Positions 14,524 to 22,839 of a stretch of DNA of 34,053 nucleotides are shown piece after piece. Source of the DNA: Candidatus Peregrinibacteria bacterium GW2011_GWA2_33_10 (GTDB lineage: Bacteria > Patescibacteriota > Gracilibacteria > UBA1369 > GWC2-33-13); the NCBI GenBank assembly GCA_000989565.1, contig LBOO01000011.1, positions 1 through 34,053 on the forward strand, read 5' to 3'. A program made the position numbers and the translations under genes. Within the stretch, counting starts at the first letter, position 1; every line of letters starts with the position of its first letter. The notes under the pieces were generated by a model, which saw nothing but the letters and a program-made list of their open reading frames with translations, was not told the DNA's origin and made no database searches.

Positions 14524-14616
14524 TCCGTAAATAGAATAACTATTCCATTTACGGATTACGGATTACGAATTACGGATTACGAATTACCAATTACGGATTA
14601 CCAATTACTAACTACT
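14517..14616. repeat. inverted heptad array, family A copy 2
   Basis: Left arm 14519-14537, CGTAATCCGTAAATAGAAT, pairs with 14542-14560 with one mismatch and a 4-base loop AACT. Further ATTACGG/ATTACGA units and diverged ATTACCA/ATTACTA units follow to 14616. It overlaps the stop of ACP 1 and ends about 5 bases before the TTG start of the AMP ligase. Confidence 0.9.
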
Positions 14617-14620
14617 CCCC

Positions 14621-16213
14621 TTGCTCCCCCATCAAACCATCCAAAACCCGCCCACCATCAAATACCGCAACATCGCCGATCTTCTCATTTCTCAAGCAAA
14701 AAAATATCCTAAAAAGGATTTTATTATTTGTCCGGGGAACGAAGATGAGACCTATACCTACGAAAATTTTTTAAATATTGTCTGTAAAACCATTGATTTT
14801 CTTTATTCTAAAGGCCTAAAACAAGGAGATCGAATCAATTTGGTAATTCCCAACTCCTCTGAATTCTTGTTTTTCTATTTTGCCGGACTTTTTTCCGGAA
14901 TAACAATTGTAACAGTCAACGAAGACATTTCCCCTCCGGAAATCTCCTACATCGTCAATGACAGCGAGAGTAAAGCCATAATTTATGACGACACTTACAA
15001 TCACAAAATAACCGACCTCAGCCCCCTAATCACCCCAAAAGTACAAAAACACCCCCTCTCAGAATTTAAAAATTATTTAAAAAACATAAACCATATTACG
15101 AATTACGAATTACAAATTACGGATTACGATCATGACGCCGTCATCATTTACACCTCCGGCACCACCGGCAACCCAAAAGGAGTAGTCCTAACCCATTTAA
15201 ATCTCCTCGCGGACGCAAAAGCCGTTTCCTCATGGTTCCAATTCACGCCTGAAACACGAACATTATGCATACTGCCCTTATTCCACAATAATGGCCAAAT
15301 AATGACATTATTAAATCCTTTATACAGCGGAGGCTCAACAGTCATAATCAAAGGAAAAGCAAGTTTAATGTCTTTTTGGGGATTGGTTGATAAATATAAA
15401 ATAAATTGGACCAGTGTAATGCCCTCGATTTTATCGATTTTATTAAGCCTAAAAAAAGAACGAACCGATAATACAATGCAAGGTATCTTCTGTGGAGGAC
15501 AAATATTAACGCAAAATGTTCAGGAAGAATTCGAAAAAAGATTTCGCGTTCCCATCTTTGAAGGTTTTGGTTTAACGGAAACAACATCTTTTGCCTGTTT
15601 TAATTATTATCCTAAAGAAAAAAGAAAAATCGGATCTATAGGAAAACCTTTACCTGTAAACGAAATGACCATAGTGGATGAACTTGACAACGAACTTCCT
15701 CCATACGAAGAAGGAGAAATCTGCATTCGAGGCTTAAATGTAGCCAAAGAATATTTAAAATTACCGGAAAAAAATGCCTCGAGCTTTAGAAACGGCTGGT
15801 TCCATTCCGGTGATTTTGGCTATAAAGACGATGAAAATTATTTTTATTTTAAAACCCGCAAAGATTTTCTCATCATCAAAGGCGGAGAAAATATTTATCC
15901 GGCAGAATTGGAGAATATAATTTTTAAACATCCCGCAATCAGTGAAGTTGCTGTCCTTGGCATTCCTGATAAATTATTAGGAGAAGAAATTTGTGCGTTT
16001 GTAAAACTTCACGAAGGAGCAAAAACAACTGAAAAAGAACTTAAAGATTTCTGCAAAGGCAAAATCAGCGCATTCAAACAAGCAAAAAAAATATTTATCA
16101 TTGACGAATTACCGGATTTGGACGATATTCCTAAAGGCCCGACAAAAAAGGTATTGTATAGAAAGTTGAAGGAGTATTATTTGAAAAAAATCATTACTTA
16201 TGACCCGGAATGA
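14621..16213 (+). CDS. AMP-dependent acyl/aminoacyl ligase (adenylation enzyme)
   Basis: It activates a carboxylic acid with ATP and transfers it to a thiol, here probably an ACP. Core motifs: Y-T-S-G-T-T-G-N-P-K-G (177-187, A3), E-G-F-G-L-T-E-T-T (A5), W-F-H-S-G-D-F-G-Y (A7), K-D-F-L-I-I-K-G-G-E-N-I-Y-P-A-E-L-E (A8) and G-P-T-K-K-V-L-Y-R-K-L (A10 lysine region). Residues 159-170 (ITNYELQITDYD), just before A3, are encoded by five heptads of the family A repeat. The start is TTG; no ATG is available until deep in the domain. ACP genes flank it on both sides. Confidence 0.93.
   Translation: MLPHQTIQNPPTIKYRNIADLLISQAKKYPKKDFIICPGNEDETYTYENFLNIVCKTIDFLYSKGLKQGDRINLVIPNSSEFLFFYFAGLFSGITIVTVNEDISPPEISYIVNDSESKAIIYDDTYNHKITDLSPLITPKVQKHPLSEFKNYLKNINHITNYELQITDYDHDAVIIYTSGTTGNPKGVVLTHLNLLADAKAVSSWFQFTPETRTLCILPLFHNNGQIMTLLNPLYSGGSTVIIKGKASLMSFWGLVDKYKINWTSVMPSILSILLSLKKERTDNTMQGIFCGGQILTQNVQEEFEKRFRVPIFEGFGLTETTSFACFNYYPKEKRKIGSIGKPLPVNEMTIVDELDNELPPYEEGEICIRGLNVAKEYLKLPEKNASSFRNGWFHSGDFGYKDDENYFYFKTRKDFLIIKGGENIYPAELENIIFKHPAISEVAVLGIPDKLLGEEICAFVKLHEGAKTTEKELKDFCKGKISAFKQAKKIFIIDELPDLDDIPKGPTKKVLYRKLKEYYLKKIITYDPE
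15095..15129. repeat. five heptads of family A inside the AMP ligase gene
   Basis: Exactly five 7-base units (ATTACGA, ATTACGA, ATTACAA, ATTACGG, ATTACGA) lie in tandem. They encode I159-T-N-Y-E-L-Q-I-T-D-Y-D in the loop before the ATP-binding motif. The reading frame continues on both sides. Confidence 0.85.
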
Positions 16214-16265
16214 ATTTTTAATTCCTAGTCACGAATCGCAAATAAATTTTTAATTATCCTAATCC

Positions 16266-16490
16266 ATGCAACAAAAACTTATCAACCTAATGTCCGAAAT
16301 CTTCGATTTACCGGAAGCCGAAATCACGGTTGAAGCTTCAATGAGTACCATCGACAACTGGGACTCACTAAGCCATTTACAACTAATCGCCGGCATCGAA
16401 GAAAATTTCAATATCCAGATCGACACCGAAGAAGTCCTCCAAATGACCACCGTCGAAAATATTTTAGAAATATTGAAAAAAAAGGGATAG
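16266..16490 (+). CDS. acyl carrier protein 2
   Basis: 74 residues. N-W-D-S34-L-S-H-L-Q-L-I carries the phosphopantetheine serine. It resembles ACP 1 in the same region (W-D-S-L-x-H-L-Q-L) and in the segment F-N-I-x-I-D, so the two likely arose by duplication around the ligase gene. 52 bases separate it from the ligase. Downstream it converges on the C25 lipoprotein gene through a family B element that begins about 3 bases after its stop. Confidence 0.93.
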   Translation: MQQKLINLMSEIFDLPEAEITVEASMSTIDNWDSLSHLQLIAGIEENFNIQIDTEEVLQMTTVENILEILKKKG

Positions 16491-16493
16491 AAA

Positions 16494-16619
16494 GCGATCA
16501 GTGATCCGACGGGAGCGATCAGGAATTATGCATTTCATTCCTGATCGCTGATCGCTGATTCCTGATTGCTGATTCCTGATCACTGACAACTAATTCCTGA
16601 TCACTCCCGTCGGATCACC
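16494..16619. repeat. inverted repeat element, family B copy 2
   Basis: Family B units are arranged around a loop containing ATGCATTT, nearly the same as copy 1. The outer stem is a perfect 15-bp pair that is not repeat sequence: GTGATCCGACGGGAG (16501-16515) against 16604-16618. The right side encodes the last codons of the C25 lipoprotein (G-D-P-T-G-V-I-R-N, stop at 16590), so the stem includes coding sequence. It lies between two convergent genes and could end transcription of both. Confidence 0.9.
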
Positions 16620-19241
16620 ATAAATCAAAAAAGAAAACATATTCCATAATTGTTCGCGATAATTCCTGAACCCGCATTGCATATTGTCCGACGCGCAAAC
16701 ATCTTGAAAAGTTTCCAGAATTTTTACGTATGACTCTCCTACACTCAAGCCTGACTTCAAACTCTTCGTAAATTCAGTCGCAACAAGCAAAGCTGATCTT
16801 TCAGAGGGAATAGTATAATTAACAGCGCCCACAAATGCCCTGCCTTTATTTAACCTTAATAATCTATAGCCCAAATTATCATATAATTTATTTTCCGGAC
16901 GAAAAAATGATCCGGAATCCACATTCTTCCAATCATTAAATTTTCCAAATTCATTTATAGAATAATAAATAGTGGGATAAAAATTATTTTCATTAAAGCC
17001 TAAACCTATAATATCAGAAAAACCATCCCCGTTTATATCAGCTGATTCTAATGAAAAGAATTTATATGATAAAACAAAATTGGAATCTAAATTCCAATCA
17101 TTGTCAGAACCCGAATATATATTTAAACTATCCCCATCTCCGGTAATTGTCACAAAATCTATAAACTCATCATTGTTCAAATTAAAAGCAACCGCGTTTC
17201 TACCTTTAATTTCCATTTCTTTAATAAATTCTATTTCCTCTTTTTCCGTTAATCTCATCAAATAATAAGATTTAAAATCACCAATCACAAAATAACCATT
17301 GTCTAGAAGTTTAAAATTATCATATGAACGAATAGAATTTAATTTATCCGGATTCAAAACTTCTTTAATAACAAAACTTCCATCTTGCCTGCTTATTAAT
17401 AGTGAGAAAGGATCATATACTTTTCCACCGCCTAAATTACTGGAGATTAAAAAATATTTATTATTGGAATCAGAGCCTAATGAATACAAATAAAAAGGTT
17501 TTCTTGTCGGTAAAATCAATTTTTCAGAATTCCAAGTAAAATTATTTTTATCATATGAACGTAACATTAAAAAACCTTGATCTTTTTCATTATCATCTCC
17601 CAACTCTAAAACCTCCGGAAATTCATCAAAATCAACATCAAACAAATTAGAACGAGCCCACCACAATTCACCTGTCAAACTCTTTAAATATGAATTTTGC
17701 TTTAAATCATTTTTAAAACTCAAAAAACTAAAATAATTTTCATCTAACATAATTAAATCTTCAAACCCGTCCTTATCAAAGTCAGATTTAGAATATATTT
17801 TTGGTAGGGCGGCAGTATCAATCATGGTGTTATAAACGATTTCTTCATTTCTAACTGAAAATTTATCGATTTCAGAACCCCAACTTGATGAATTTATCAA
17901 CAAAATTTGATCCAATTTATTATTCTTCTCGAAAACTTCCAAACTATAATTCGGACTAATGGGAACTTTGGCGATTGATAAATTTAAACATGCCAAAGAA
18001 GAATAAATTGTTTTTAAAGGTATATTATTTACCTCAGCTTTAATCTCACCAATATTCAAAATATCATATAAAAGGAGTTGAGTACCATGCGTGTTTAGCA
18101 TCGCAAGATCAAAATTCATATCTAACCAACACTTATTTTTATCAAACGGCAAATAACCGCAATTCGGTTTAGGTGGTATCCCTGCATAATTTTCTTTATT
18201 TAAAAATCCATCTCCATACAATTCCCAACTTTTAAAATTATTCGAATTCTCCCAAATACTTGAAGACTTGTCAGCCGGAATCCATGTATCATGAGGAATA
18301 AAAGTAGAAACAGCCGCAAAAAGAGCTTTTTTCTGTGAACCATCCATAGACACATCAACATTACTGGAATTATTCAAAAAATCTTTTAAATAATTGCGGG
18401 TATCTTTTATATTCAAATTAAACGGAAGTATTCCAAAATTAATTTCCGGTAAATATAATGAAGCATCTATATCATCACAAGCATTATCGGTTAAAGAATC
18501 ACATTTTTCATAAAAAGCATCTTCATAAGCCCCCAACAATGTATTATAAGCCTTTTCATAGATATCCGACTTAATCGGAGCTTTCATAGATTCAACATAT
18601 AACTCACCTAAAATTCCATTTTCATTTCTATCCCAATCATGGATTTTGCCTTTAGAATAAGGATCTTCGGAAATATCAGAATAATATAAATAAGTTCTGC
18701 CCCAATCCCCAAAAACCACCGGCAAAACTTTTTCATGTTCAGCAACAACCATCACATTTTTTAAATTATTGTTGAAAAACTCAAAATTCAAATTGTAAAA
18801 ATAAGAACGAAAAATAGATGGATCAGCTGAAAAACAATAATCTTCACCATTAACCAAATCATTTGAATTACAATAATTTTTTAAATCCTCTTTCCTGATT
18901 AAAGCTGCGTCTTTAACATTCCCGGCTAAAACAGGAACAGCTTTTACATCACAATTTTCATTAACAATGCTTTTATCCGGATAATTCGGATAACACCATC
19001 TCTTAACATCCTCGAAAGATTTAATCATAATTACATATTTCTCCTGTTTTCTTTTTAAATAGTCCTCAAAAACATTCTGATCAAAATTCCCGTCAGCCAA
19101 AATCAAAAATCCCGGTTTAAAAGAAACTTTCACATCTTTTTTCACCTTAAAATCCTGCTTCAACAAAGCCGTAGAATCTTGTAAACACGCGGAAAAAAAA
19201 ATCACCGCGATAATAATAAAAAACTTTAGATACTTAATCAT
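16590..19241 (-). CDS. secreted lipoprotein with gingipain-like (C25) protease domain and FG-GAP/VCBS repeats
   Basis: 883 residues. A signal peptide ends in the lipobox F-F-S-A-C19, so the protein is lipid-anchored outside the membrane. Residues about 165-455 resemble peptidase family C25 (caspase-like fold). L-P-E-I-N-F-G-I-L-P-F (264-274) matches the family's P-D-I-x-I-G-R-x-P strand, N-T-H385-G-T supplies the catalytic histidine and S-S-L-A-C418-L the catalytic cysteine. From about 485 on there are FG-GAP/VCBS-type repeats: D-F-D-K-D-G-F-E-D (487-495), D-V-D-F-D-E-F-P-E (535-543), N-L-N-N-D-E-F-I-D (687-695) and D-I-N-G-D-G-F-S-D (735-743), usually calcium-binding propeller blades. The gene is inserted antisense within the glycan cluster. 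Its last codons are repeat-derived. Confidence 0.82.
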   Translation of the reverse strand: MIKYLKFFIIIAVIFFSACLQDSTALLKQDFKVKKDVKVSFKPGFLILADGNFDQNVFEDYLKRKQEKYVIMIKSFEDVKRWCYPNYPDKSIVNENCDVKAVPVLAGNVKDAALIRKEDLKNYCNSNDLVNGEDYCFSADPSIFRSYFYNLNFEFFNNNLKNVMVVAEHEKVLPVVFGDWGRTYLYYSDISEDPYSKGKIHDWDRNENGILGELYVESMKAPIKSDIYEKAYNTLLGAYEDAFYEKCDSLTDNACDDIDASLYLPEINFGILPFNLNIKDTRNYLKDFLNNSSNVDVSMDGSQKKALFAAVSTFIPHDTWIPADKSSSIWENSNNFKSWELYGDGFLNKENYAGIPPKPNCGYLPFDKNKCWLDMNFDLAMLNTHGTQLLLYDILNIGEIKAEVNNIPLKTIYSSLACLNLSIAKVPISPNYSLEVFEKNNKLDQILLINSSSWGSEIDKFSVRNEEIVYNTMIDTAALPKIYSKSDFDKDGFEDLIMLDENYFSFLSFKNDLKQNSYLKSLTGELWWARSNLFDVDFDEFPEVLELGDDNEKDQGFLMLRSYDKNNFTWNSEKLILPTRKPFYLYSLGSDSNNKYFLISSNLGGGKVYDPFSLLISRQDGSFVIKEVLNPDKLNSIRSYDNFKLLDNGYFVIGDFKSYYLMRLTEKEEIEFIKEMEIKGRNAVAFNLNNDEFIDFVTITGDGDSLNIYSGSDNDWNLDSNFVLSYKFFSLESADINGDGFSDIIGLGFNENNFYPTIYYSINEFGKFNDWKNVDSGSFFRPENKLYDNLGYRLLRLNKGRAFVGAVNYTIPSERSALLVATEFTKSLKSGLSVGESYVKILETFQDVCASDNMQCGFRNYREQLWNMFSFLIYGDPTGVIRN

Positions 19242-19370
19242 AAAATTGATTAGGAGTATTTATAAATCAAAAATAATTCTAAAGCAAATTTATAATAAAA
19301 AAAATAGTTATCTTAAATTTGCCCAAAAAAATAAATAATGTTACCGTTATACCGATTTTTTCTAAAAATT

Positions 19371-20117
19371 ATGGAAATCTCGAACAAAAACATCATCATC
19401 ACCGGTGGAGCTAACGGAATTGGGTTGGAAACAGCCAAAGCTCTGAGATTACAACAAGCCAATGTGATAATTTTAGATATTGACGAACAATCTTTAGAAA
19501 AATTGAAAAATGAAAATTCCGAGTTTTCTTGTTACAAATGCGACATTACTGATCCTGAGGACATTTCGAAAACATTAAAAAAAATCATTCAAGCTCATAA
19601 TCAAATCGATGTATTGATTAACAATGCCGGCGCAGTTAAAGACTCACCTTTAATCAAAATATTCGGCCAAATTGAAAAACATGACATAGACTTATTTGAA
19701 AGAATAATAAAAATCAACCTTTTTTCGGTTTTTCTCATGACCAGAGAAATCGCCGCGCATATGTTTGAAAAAAGAATCAAAGGCGTAATTGTAAACGTAA
19801 GCTCTGTAGCCAGCCACGGAAATCCCGGACAATCCGCTTATTCCGCAGCAAAAGCCGGAATTAACGCTCTAACTTATACATGGGCGAATGAATTGAATTA
19901 CTTGGGAATCAGAGTGGCGGCAATCGCTCCGGGATTCACGGAAACAAATATAGTTAAATCAAACATGAACGAAAAACTTCAGGCAGACATCAAGAAAAAA
20001 ACACCGCTTAAAAGAATGGCTGAACCTTCTGAAATAGCTGACGGAATTTTATTTATAATTAAAAATGATTTTTTTCACGGAAAAATTTTACCTCTGGACG
20101 GAGGTTTGGTAATTTAA
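19371..20117 (+). CDS. short-chain dehydrogenase/reductase (FabG-like)
   Basis: 248 residues from the chosen ATG at 19371; the in-frame ATG at 19338 would only add a hydrophobic stub. T-G-G-A-N-G-I-G (11-18) is the NAD(P) site, N84-N-A-G the central motif, and S144, Y157, K161 the catalytic triad (V-S-S-V-A-S then S-A-Y-S-A-A-K). A-P-G-F-T-E-T is the usual P-G loop. It is close to 3-oxoacyl-ACP reductases, and holo-ACP synthase follows 6 bases after its stop, so reduction of an ACP-bound keto intermediate is plausible. The C-terminal D-G-G pattern is typical of classical SDRs. Confidence 0.9.
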   Translation: MEISNKNIIITGGANGIGLETAKALRLQQANVIILDIDEQSLEKLKNENSEFSCYKCDITDPEDISKTLKKIIQAHNQIDVLINNAGAVKDSPLIKIFGQIEKHDIDLFERIIKINLFSVFLMTREIAAHMFEKRIKGVIVNVSSVASHGNPGQSAYSAAKAGINALTYTWANELNYLGIRVAAIAPGFTETNIVKSNMNEKLQADIKKKTPLKRMAEPSEIADGILFIIKNDFFHGKILPLDGGLVI

Positions 20118-20123
20118 ATTTTT

Positions 20124-20468
20124 ATGGAAATCGGCGTAGATTGCATACCTATTTCACGGTTTAAAAATATTGAAAAAAACAAAAATTTATTAAAAAAAAT
20201 TTTTACTGAAAAAGAAATGGAGTATTGTTTAAAAAGAAAACCCTCAAAACAACATTTTGCAGTTCGTTTTGCCGCAAAAGAAGCTATTTTAAAAGCGCTT
20301 TATCCTTTAAACATAATACTGCCTTTAAACCAAATCGAAATTTTAAATCAAGAAAAAACCGGACAACCTTACGTAAACATTAAAAATTTACCTAAAAAAT
20401 TAAATATAAAATTAAGCCTTAGCCATGCCGGAAATATGGCTATAGCTCATGCTCTGATTTATAAATGA
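20124..20468 (+). CDS. acpS: holo-[acyl-carrier-protein] synthase
   Basis: 114 residues, the usual AcpS length. It transfers phosphopantetheine from CoA to the ACP serine. G-V-D6-C-I-P-I-S-R-F is the N-terminal signature with the Mg-binding aspartate, F-T-E-K-E is typical, R48-F-A-A-K-E53-A-I is the core motif, and S-L-S-H-A-G-N is the CoA-site strand. It probably activates the two ACPs of this cluster. It is tightly coupled to the SDR gene upstream (6-base gap) and the NeuD-like gene downstream (12-base gap). Confidence 0.95.
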   Translation: MEIGVDCIPISRFKNIEKNKNLLKKIFTEKEMEYCLKRKPSKQHFAVRFAAKEAILKALYPLNIILPLNQIEILNQEKTGQPYVNIKNLPKKLNIKLSLSHAGNMAIAHALIYK

Positions 20469-20480
20469 CAATATAAAAAC

Positions 20481-21152
20481 ATGAAAAAACTCATCATATT
20501 CGGAAATCAAAAAATGGCGGAAATGGCACATTTTTATTTTACTCATGACAGTGATTACAAAATTGAAGCTTTTATATGCGACAAAGAATATATTAAAGAA
20601 GATAATTTTTTATCTTTACCCGTAGTACCTTTTGAAGAAGTCGAAAAATTATACCCTCCAAAAGATTATTACATGTTCATCGCCGTTGGATACGGAAAAC
20701 TAAACAGCTCCCGCAAACAAAAATATGAAGAAGCAAAATCAAAAGGTTATGAATTGGTAAGCTACCTAAACTCAAAAGCTTCCCATTACGGAGATTTAAA
20801 AATTGGTGATAATTGTTTTATCTTGGAAAATCAGGTTTTTCAGTCAAATGTAAAAATTGGCAATAATGTTGTGCTCTGGAGCGGAAACCACTTCGGACAC
20901 GATGTTGAAATTGGCGATCACACATGGCTTTCCTCGCACATTGTTGTTAGCGGAAACGTCAAAATCGGTGAATCCTGTTTTATAGGTGTAAATGCCACAT
21001 TCCGCGATCATATCACTATCGGAAACGAATGCATTATCGGTGCCGGAGCTTTAATTTTAAATAACACAAAAGATAAATCAGTCTATATCGAAACACCCAC
21101 AAAACCATACCCAATGGACAGCGAAAAATTTGTTAAATTTGCAAATCTTTAA
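20481..21152 (+). CDS. NeuD/PglD-like sugar O- or N-acyltransferase
   Basis: 223 residues. The N-terminal Rossmann-like part starts M-K-K-L-I-I-F-G-N-Q-K-M-A-E, as in NeuD and PglD. From about 100 to 200 a left-handed beta-helix of hexapeptide repeats is clear: I-G-D-N-C-F-I, I-G-N-N-V-V-L, I-G-D-H-T-W-L, I-G-E-S-C-F-I, I-G-N-E-C-I-I-G-A-G-A. The histidine in G-N-H-F-G-H-D is in the usual catalytic place. Family members acetylate amino- or nonulosonic sugars. With ACP genes beside it, the donor might be an acyl-ACP instead of acetyl-CoA; this is inference. Confidence 0.88.
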   Translation: MKKLIIFGNQKMAEMAHFYFTHDSDYKIEAFICDKEYIKEDNFLSLPVVPFEEVEKLYPPKDYYMFIAVGYGKLNSSRKQKYEEAKSKGYELVSYLNSKASHYGDLKIGDNCFILENQVFQSNVKIGNNVVLWSGNHFGHDVEIGDHTWLSSHIVVSGNVKIGESCFIGVNATFRDHITIGNECIIGAGALILNNTKDKSVYIETPTKPYPMDSEKFVKFANL

Positions 21153-21160
21153 TAATTTTT

Positions 21161-22090
21161 ATGCAAAATTGGCAAAAATTAGGATTAATCATAAAACCCG
21201 GCAAACAAAAATGGATCAAAACCAATATCCAAAATCCATTTCCGGAACACTTAAAAGGAGATATTTACAAAATTCATTTTGCAGGTCGTGATGAAAGTAA
21301 TTACTCCCGCGGCGGTTACGCTATAATTGACATCACAAAACCTGATAAAATTCTCGAATGGAGCCAAAAACCAACACTGGAAGTTGGAACACTCGGTTGT
21401 TTCGATGACTGTGGAGCCATGCCTTCATGTATTGTTGAACACAATGGCCAAAAATACATGTACTACACAGGCTGGACTCAGCAGGTAAAAACTCCTTTTT
21501 CCTTCTTTATCGGGTTAGCAATAAGCAAAAACAATGAAAAATATAAAAGATATTCGCTATCACCTATACTTGGCAGAAATTTTTATGATCCTTATTTAAC
21601 CGCATCACCATACATCATCAAAGAAAATAAATTATGGCGCATGTGGTATGTCTCCAGCATTGGCTGGGAAGAAAAAAACCCTCAAAATTCTGTAGCTCCA
21701 AGGCATTATTATTTTATAAAACACGCCTCATCAAAAGACGGAATCAATTGGGAAACTTCCAAAAATATCTGTATTGATTTTATTAAAAAAAATGACGAAT
21801 ACGCAATAGCCCGACCAATAGTTTTAAAAGAAAATAACCTCTATAAAATGTGGTACTGCTATCGCGGTGGATCAAATACGTACCGCGCCGGCTACGCTGA
21901 ATCTAAAGACGGCTTAAAATGGACTAGAAAAGACAACATAGTAAACCTTGATGTAGGAAAAACAGGCTGGGACAGCGAAATGATTTGCTATCCATGCGTT
22001 TTTAAACATAAAAATAATTACTATATGCTCTATAACGGCAACCGCTACGGCCAAACCGGCTGCGGATTAGCAAAATTGAGTAACCCGTAA
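21161..22090 (+). CDS. five-bladed beta-propeller glycosidase-like protein (GH43/GH32-like)
   Basis: 309 residues, no signal peptide. Blade-like repeats recur: K-Y-M-Y-Y-T-G-W, L-W-R-M-W-Y-V-S, L-Y-K-M-W-Y-C-Y-R-G-G and Y-Y-M-L-Y-N-G-N-R-Y-G, with H-A-S-S-K-D-G-I-N-W-E and Y-A-E-S-K-D-G-L-K-W-T as the typical strand ends. This is the pattern of glycosyl hydrolase families 32/43/62/68/130. Catalytic acids cannot be placed with confidence. A cytoplasmic member in a glycan biosynthesis cluster may act as a phosphorylase or lectin-like partner rather than a secreted hydrolase. The last codons (N-P-stop) run into a heptad array. Confidence 0.8.
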   Translation: MQNWQKLGLIIKPGKQKWIKTNIQNPFPEHLKGDIYKIHFAGRDESNYSRGGYAIIDITKPDKILEWSQKPTLEVGTLGCFDDCGAMPSCIVEHNGQKYMYYTGWTQQVKTPFSFFIGLAISKNNEKYKRYSLSPILGRNFYDPYLTASPYIIKENKLWRMWYVSSIGWEEKNPQNSVAPRHYYFIKHASSKDGINWETSKNICIDFIKKNDEYAIARPIVLKENNLYKMWYCYRGGSNTYRAGYAESKDGLKWTRKDNIVNLDVGKTGWDSEMICYPCVFKHKNNYYMLYNGNRYGQTGCGLAKLSNP

Positions 22091-22201
22091 GTCGTAATCC
22101 GTAATTCGTAATTCGTAATCCGTAAATGGAATATTTATTCTATTAAGATACTTATTACTAATTACGGATTACGAATTACGGATTACGGATTACTAATTAC
22201 T
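22085..22201. repeat. inverted heptad array, family A copy 3
   Basis: The left arm contains GTAATCCGTAATTCGTAATT units. The loop GGAATATTTATTCTATTAAG continues to GATACTTATTA and matches the loop of copy 1. The right arm is ATTACGG/ATTACGA units to 22200. Flank GAGTAA (22079-22084) also pairs with TTACTC at the far end. It overlaps the stop of the glycosidase-like gene and ends 10 bases before the next ATG. Confidence 0.9.
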
Positions 22202-22210
22202 CCCCTCCCC

Positions 22211-22828
22211 ATGCCCCTCAACCTCACCCCCATCAACCAATATTATTCGGAAAAAATCAAAAAATACGGCGATAGCCCGAAAGCGGTTGATTGGAAAAAT
22301 AAAAAAACACAAATCATCAGATTTCAGAGTTTTGATCCCCTATTTTTAAATTATTCAAAAAAATTCTCAGTTTTGGATTACGGCTGCGGAAAATCAGACT
22401 TTTACTTTTACTTAAAAAATAAATTCCCAAATTTTTATTCATATTGCGGCGTAGACATTTCTGAAAATATGCTTAATTTTTCGCGAAAAAAATTAGACAA
22501 AGAAAAAAACTATTATTTATCCACAAAAATTCCAAATAACAAAAAATTTGATTTTATCGTTGCTATTGGCACTTTTACAGTCAAATTAAATTTTAACCAA
22601 AAAGATTGGCAAAAATATCTAATGGATGAAATCGATAAACTTTATAAAGTTAGCAAAAAAGGCATTGCCTTCAATTTAATGACCAAATATGTGGATTTTG
22701 AAGTTGATCATTTGTTCTACTGTTCTCCGGAAAAATTATTTCAAGAATTAATGACAAAATACCGCTACGTAGACATAATTCACAGCTATCCTTTATATGA
22801 ATACACTGTTATTATCAAAAAAAATTAA
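22211..22828 (+). CDS. class I SAM-dependent methyltransferase
   Basis: 205 residues. F-S-V-L-D-Y-G-C-G-K-S-D (52-63) is motif I. Y-C-G-V-D-I-S-E-N-M-L (motif II) supplies the acidic residue for SAM ribose, and F-D-F-I-V-A-I-G-T-F-T is motif IV. The N-terminus, N-Q-Y-Y-S-E-K-I-K-K-Y-G, is typical of small-molecule methyltransferases in glycan and antibiotic clusters. The target is probably a sugar or the acyl group; not determinable. The start codon sits in a C-rich stretch just after a heptad array. Confidence 0.88.
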   Translation: MPLNLTPINQYYSEKIKKYGDSPKAVDWKNKKTQIIRFQSFDPLFLNYSKKFSVLDYGCGKSDFYFYLKNKFPNFYSYCGVDISENMLNFSRKKLDKEKNYYLSTKIPNNKKFDFIVAIGTFTVKLNFNQKDWQKYLMDEIDKLYKVSKKGIAFNLMTKYVDFEVDHLFYCSPEKLFQELMTKYRYVDIIHSYPLYEYTVIIKKN

Positions 22829-22839
22829 TCAAAAAAACA

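Noticed and set aside
14287-16490. A fatty-acid synthesis or polyketide operon
   Set aside because: No ketosynthase, malonyl transferase or dehydratase of fatty-acid type is present; ACPs, ligase and reductase sit among sugar genes.
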